Shown: positions 5,252 through 6,512 of the stretch, piece by piece
Numbering within the stretch: the stretch's first letter is position 1
Layout: every line of letters begins with the position of its first letter
Assembly: GCA_030706015.1 (NCBI GenBank)
Contig: JAUZPI010000147.1
Coordinates: 1 to 6,512 of the forward strand
Origin: Bacillota bacterium
GTDB lineage: Bacteria; Bacillota; Clostridia; Clostridiales; Clostridiaceae
Length of the DNA stretch: 6,512 bases
Direction: 5' to 3'
The notes under the pieces: generated by a model
The model's input: only the letters and a program-made list of their open reading frames with translations
What the model was told of the DNA's origin: nothing
Database searches by the model: none
Translations under genes and position numbers: made by a program

Positions 5252-6289
5252 ATGAATAAAAAAAAGGTAACAATGCAGACTATTGCTGATTATCTTGGAA
5301 TTACAAAAGTCACCGTTTCAAAAGCACTCAACAATCAGCCTGGCGTGAGTAACGATTTAAAGAAACATATTTGGGAGGTTTCTAAAAAACTAGGTTATTC
5401 TAAAAAAGAAAGTCTTAAACTGATGAACGAAGAAAAACAACTGGCTTTTTTGATCTCGAAGCGTTTCTTTTTGGAGAACGATAACTTTTATAGTCAAATC
5501 TATTATTACTTAAATAAAGAGTGTGTCAAAAAAAACATTGATTTGAATTTATATATAATAAACTCACTTGATGAAGACAACCTTGTTCTTCCTTTTTCTT
5601 TTCGAAAGAATAACTTAGATGGAATATTTCTAGCTGGTGAATTTACCAGCCAATATATGGATTCCATTGTTAAACTGAACATTCCAGTTATTGCAATTGA
5701 TTTTTACAATTATTATATAAAAACTGATTGTGTTATAACAGATAACTTCTATGCAAGTTATTTAGCCACAACATATTTAATCGAAAATGGTCACAAAAAT
5801 ATTGGTTTTGTAGGGGATCCTAATTACACTTCAAGTGTCTTAGACAGATTTTATGGATACTTGAAGGCTATTAGACAAAAAGGTCTAGAGTATAATGAAG
5901 AATGGAACATTATTAATAATGATACAAATGGAGCATACATTTTAGATTATTCACTACCTAATACACTCCCAACAGCTTTTTTATGTCATTGCGATATGGC
6001 AGCATGGAATATTTTACAAAAGCTTAAAATACAAGGAATTTCAGTACCTGAACAGATATCCCTTATAAGTTTTGATAATACTGAACTTAGCAAGAATTGC
6101 ATCCCTCCATTGACTACTATAAATATAAGTAAGCAGGAATTTGCATACAAGTCACTTAATCAGTTGCTTTGGAGGATAAATAATAGGACTTCTGAACCTC
6201 AACGAATATATTTAACCACACAATTAATTGAAAGAAATTCAGTATTAACAATTAATGACAAGAATTATGTGCAGTTAGGTATTTCATAA
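5252..6289 (+). CDS. LacI/GalR-family transcriptional regulator
   Basis: A 345-residue DNA-binding sugar sensor, normal length for the family. Residues 7-33 are the helix-turn-helix: TMQTIADYLGITKVTVSKAL, then NNQPGVS. The hinge after LGY (47-49) is unusual: the common PNxxARSL pattern is replaced by SKKESLKLMN, so minor-groove contact may differ. The periplasmic-binding-protein-like sensor domain follows: LDGIFLAGE (122-130), IPVIAIDFY (144-152), DRFYGYLKAIRQKGL (198-212), PTAFLCHCDMAA (240-251), then VPEQISLISFDN (265-276) and PPLTTI (285-290). These conserved positions place both lobes and the ligand cleft. Divergent orientation next to the sugar operon implies it controls that operon, probably as a repressor relieved by the imported sugar or its breakdown product; activation cannot be ruled out. 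The inducer is not identifiable from sequence. The sensor domain is complete, with no frameshift. Confidence 0.93.
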   Translation: MNKKKVTMQTIADYLGITKVTVSKALNNQPGVSNDLKKHIWEVSKKLGYSKKESLKLMNEEKQLAFLISKRFFLENDNFYSQIYYYLNKECVKKNIDLNLYIINSLDEDNLVLPFSFRKNNLDGIFLAGEFTSQYMDSIVKLNIPVIAIDFYNYYIKTDCVITDNFYASYLATTYLIENGHKNIGFVGDPNYTSSVLDRFYGYLKAIRQKGLEYNEEWNIINNDTNGAYILDYSLPNTLPTAFLCHCDMAAWNILQKLKIQGISVPEQISLISFDNTELSKNCIPPLTTINISKQEFAYKSLNQLLWRINNRTSEPQRIYLTTQLIERNSVLTINDKNYVQLGIS

Positions 6290-6308
6290 GCAATATTTGG
6301 TTGTCCTA

Positions 6309-6339
6309 AAAGATAAGTTACAATTCTTTACTTATCTTT
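6309..6339 (+). promoter_or_regulatory. AT-rich hairpin just downstream of the regulator stop
   Basis: AAAGATAAGT (6309-6318) pairs exactly with ACTTATCTTT (6330-6339) around an 11-nt loop, 19 nt after the stop codon. No U-run follows; instead a small AAGCCG/CGGTTT stem (6340-6356) comes next. It probably protects the 3' end or gives weak termination. Confidence 0.4.
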
Positions 6340-6420
6340 AAGCCGTTGTTCGGTTTATTATGATTTAATTATGTGACCACCTAAGTTCAATTTGATGCCA
6401 GCCCATTTATTACCGACCAT

Positions 6421-6461
6421 ATCTGCAAATCCTTTTTTAAAGGGTTTGCAGATTATTTTTT
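6421..6461 (+). terminator. Strong rho-independent terminator
   Basis: ATCTGCAAATCCTTT (6421-6435) pairs with AAAGGGTTTGCAGAT (6439-6453) over 15 bp with a single G-U wobble and a 3-nt loop. TA and six T follow directly. The U-run is on the plus strand only, so it ends rightward transcription. It lies 131 bp after the regulator stop, with no gene visible between, and probably terminates the regulator transcript. Confidence 0.85.
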
Positions 6462-6512
6462 ATGTGAGTGCCTAATGGAATCGTGCATTTCCCATGCGTT
6501 TCTCGTTCTCTC

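Noticed and set aside
6309..6356. The two small stems after the regulator as its main terminator
   Set aside because: Neither is followed by a U-run and both are weak; the 15-bp stem at 6421-6453 with six T is far better.
6290..6420. A 20-codon minus-strand reading frame starting with ATG near 6420 (MVGNKWAGIK...)
   Set aside because: It has no ribosome binding site, begins in the terminator flank, is very short and matches no family I recognise; chance is the simplest explanation.
6455..6512. Possible C-terminal end of a minus-strand gene entering from the right edge, ending in TAA near the terminator
   Set aside because: Only about 19 codons are visible, the residues show no recognisable motif, and the terminator U-run faces the other direction. 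More sequence would be needed.

Overview
The window looks like chromosomal DNA of a low-GC Gram-positive bacterium, with Paenibacillus or a related Bacillales genus the best guess. The evidence is the AT-rich codon use and intergenic DNA, strong AGGAGG-type ribosome binding sites, a lipoprotein-type solute-binding protein, a LacI-family regulator and a UgpC/MsmX-type sugar ABC ATPase. The genus is inferred from gene content; no taxonomic marker gene is present.

Layout: four genes run leftward on the minus strand as a probable operon. In transcription order they are (1) an intracellular GH130/GT108-like (DUF1861) glycoside phosphorylase candidate, 3812-4771; (2) a lipoprotein sugar-binding protein, 2218-3672; (3) a sugar ABC transporter ATPase, 994-2106; and (4) a secreted protein with carbohydrate-binding-like beta-sandwich modules, start codon at 959, which runs off the left edge. 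A divergent LacI-family regulator occupies 5252-6289 on the plus strand. The 480 bp between the two divergent units contain a TATAAT-type -10 box for the operon, overlapped on its upstream side by a 20-bp imperfect palindrome that is the best operator candidate. A second inverted repeat lies just in front of the regulator gene. A strong rho-independent terminator lies at 6421-6461, downstream of the regulator.

Working model (inference): the solute-binding protein and ATPase, with permeases that are not in this window, import an oligosaccharide. The phosphorylase candidate then cleaves it with phosphate, sparing ATP. The secreted module protein may capture substrate at the cell surface, and the LacI regulator senses the sugar. 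If the first gene really belongs to the GH130/GT108 fold group, the substrate is most likely a beta-mannoside, possibly beta-1,2-linked. The sequence alone cannot fix the substrate or linkage.

Small structures worth noting are a perfect 12-bp hairpin between genes 2 and 3, a tandem pentamer block, a TTATCG/CGATAA palindrome and a hairpin overlapping the ribosome binding site in front of gene 2, and a leader hairpin in front of gene 1. No RNA genes, CRISPR array, insertion sequence or origin were seen.
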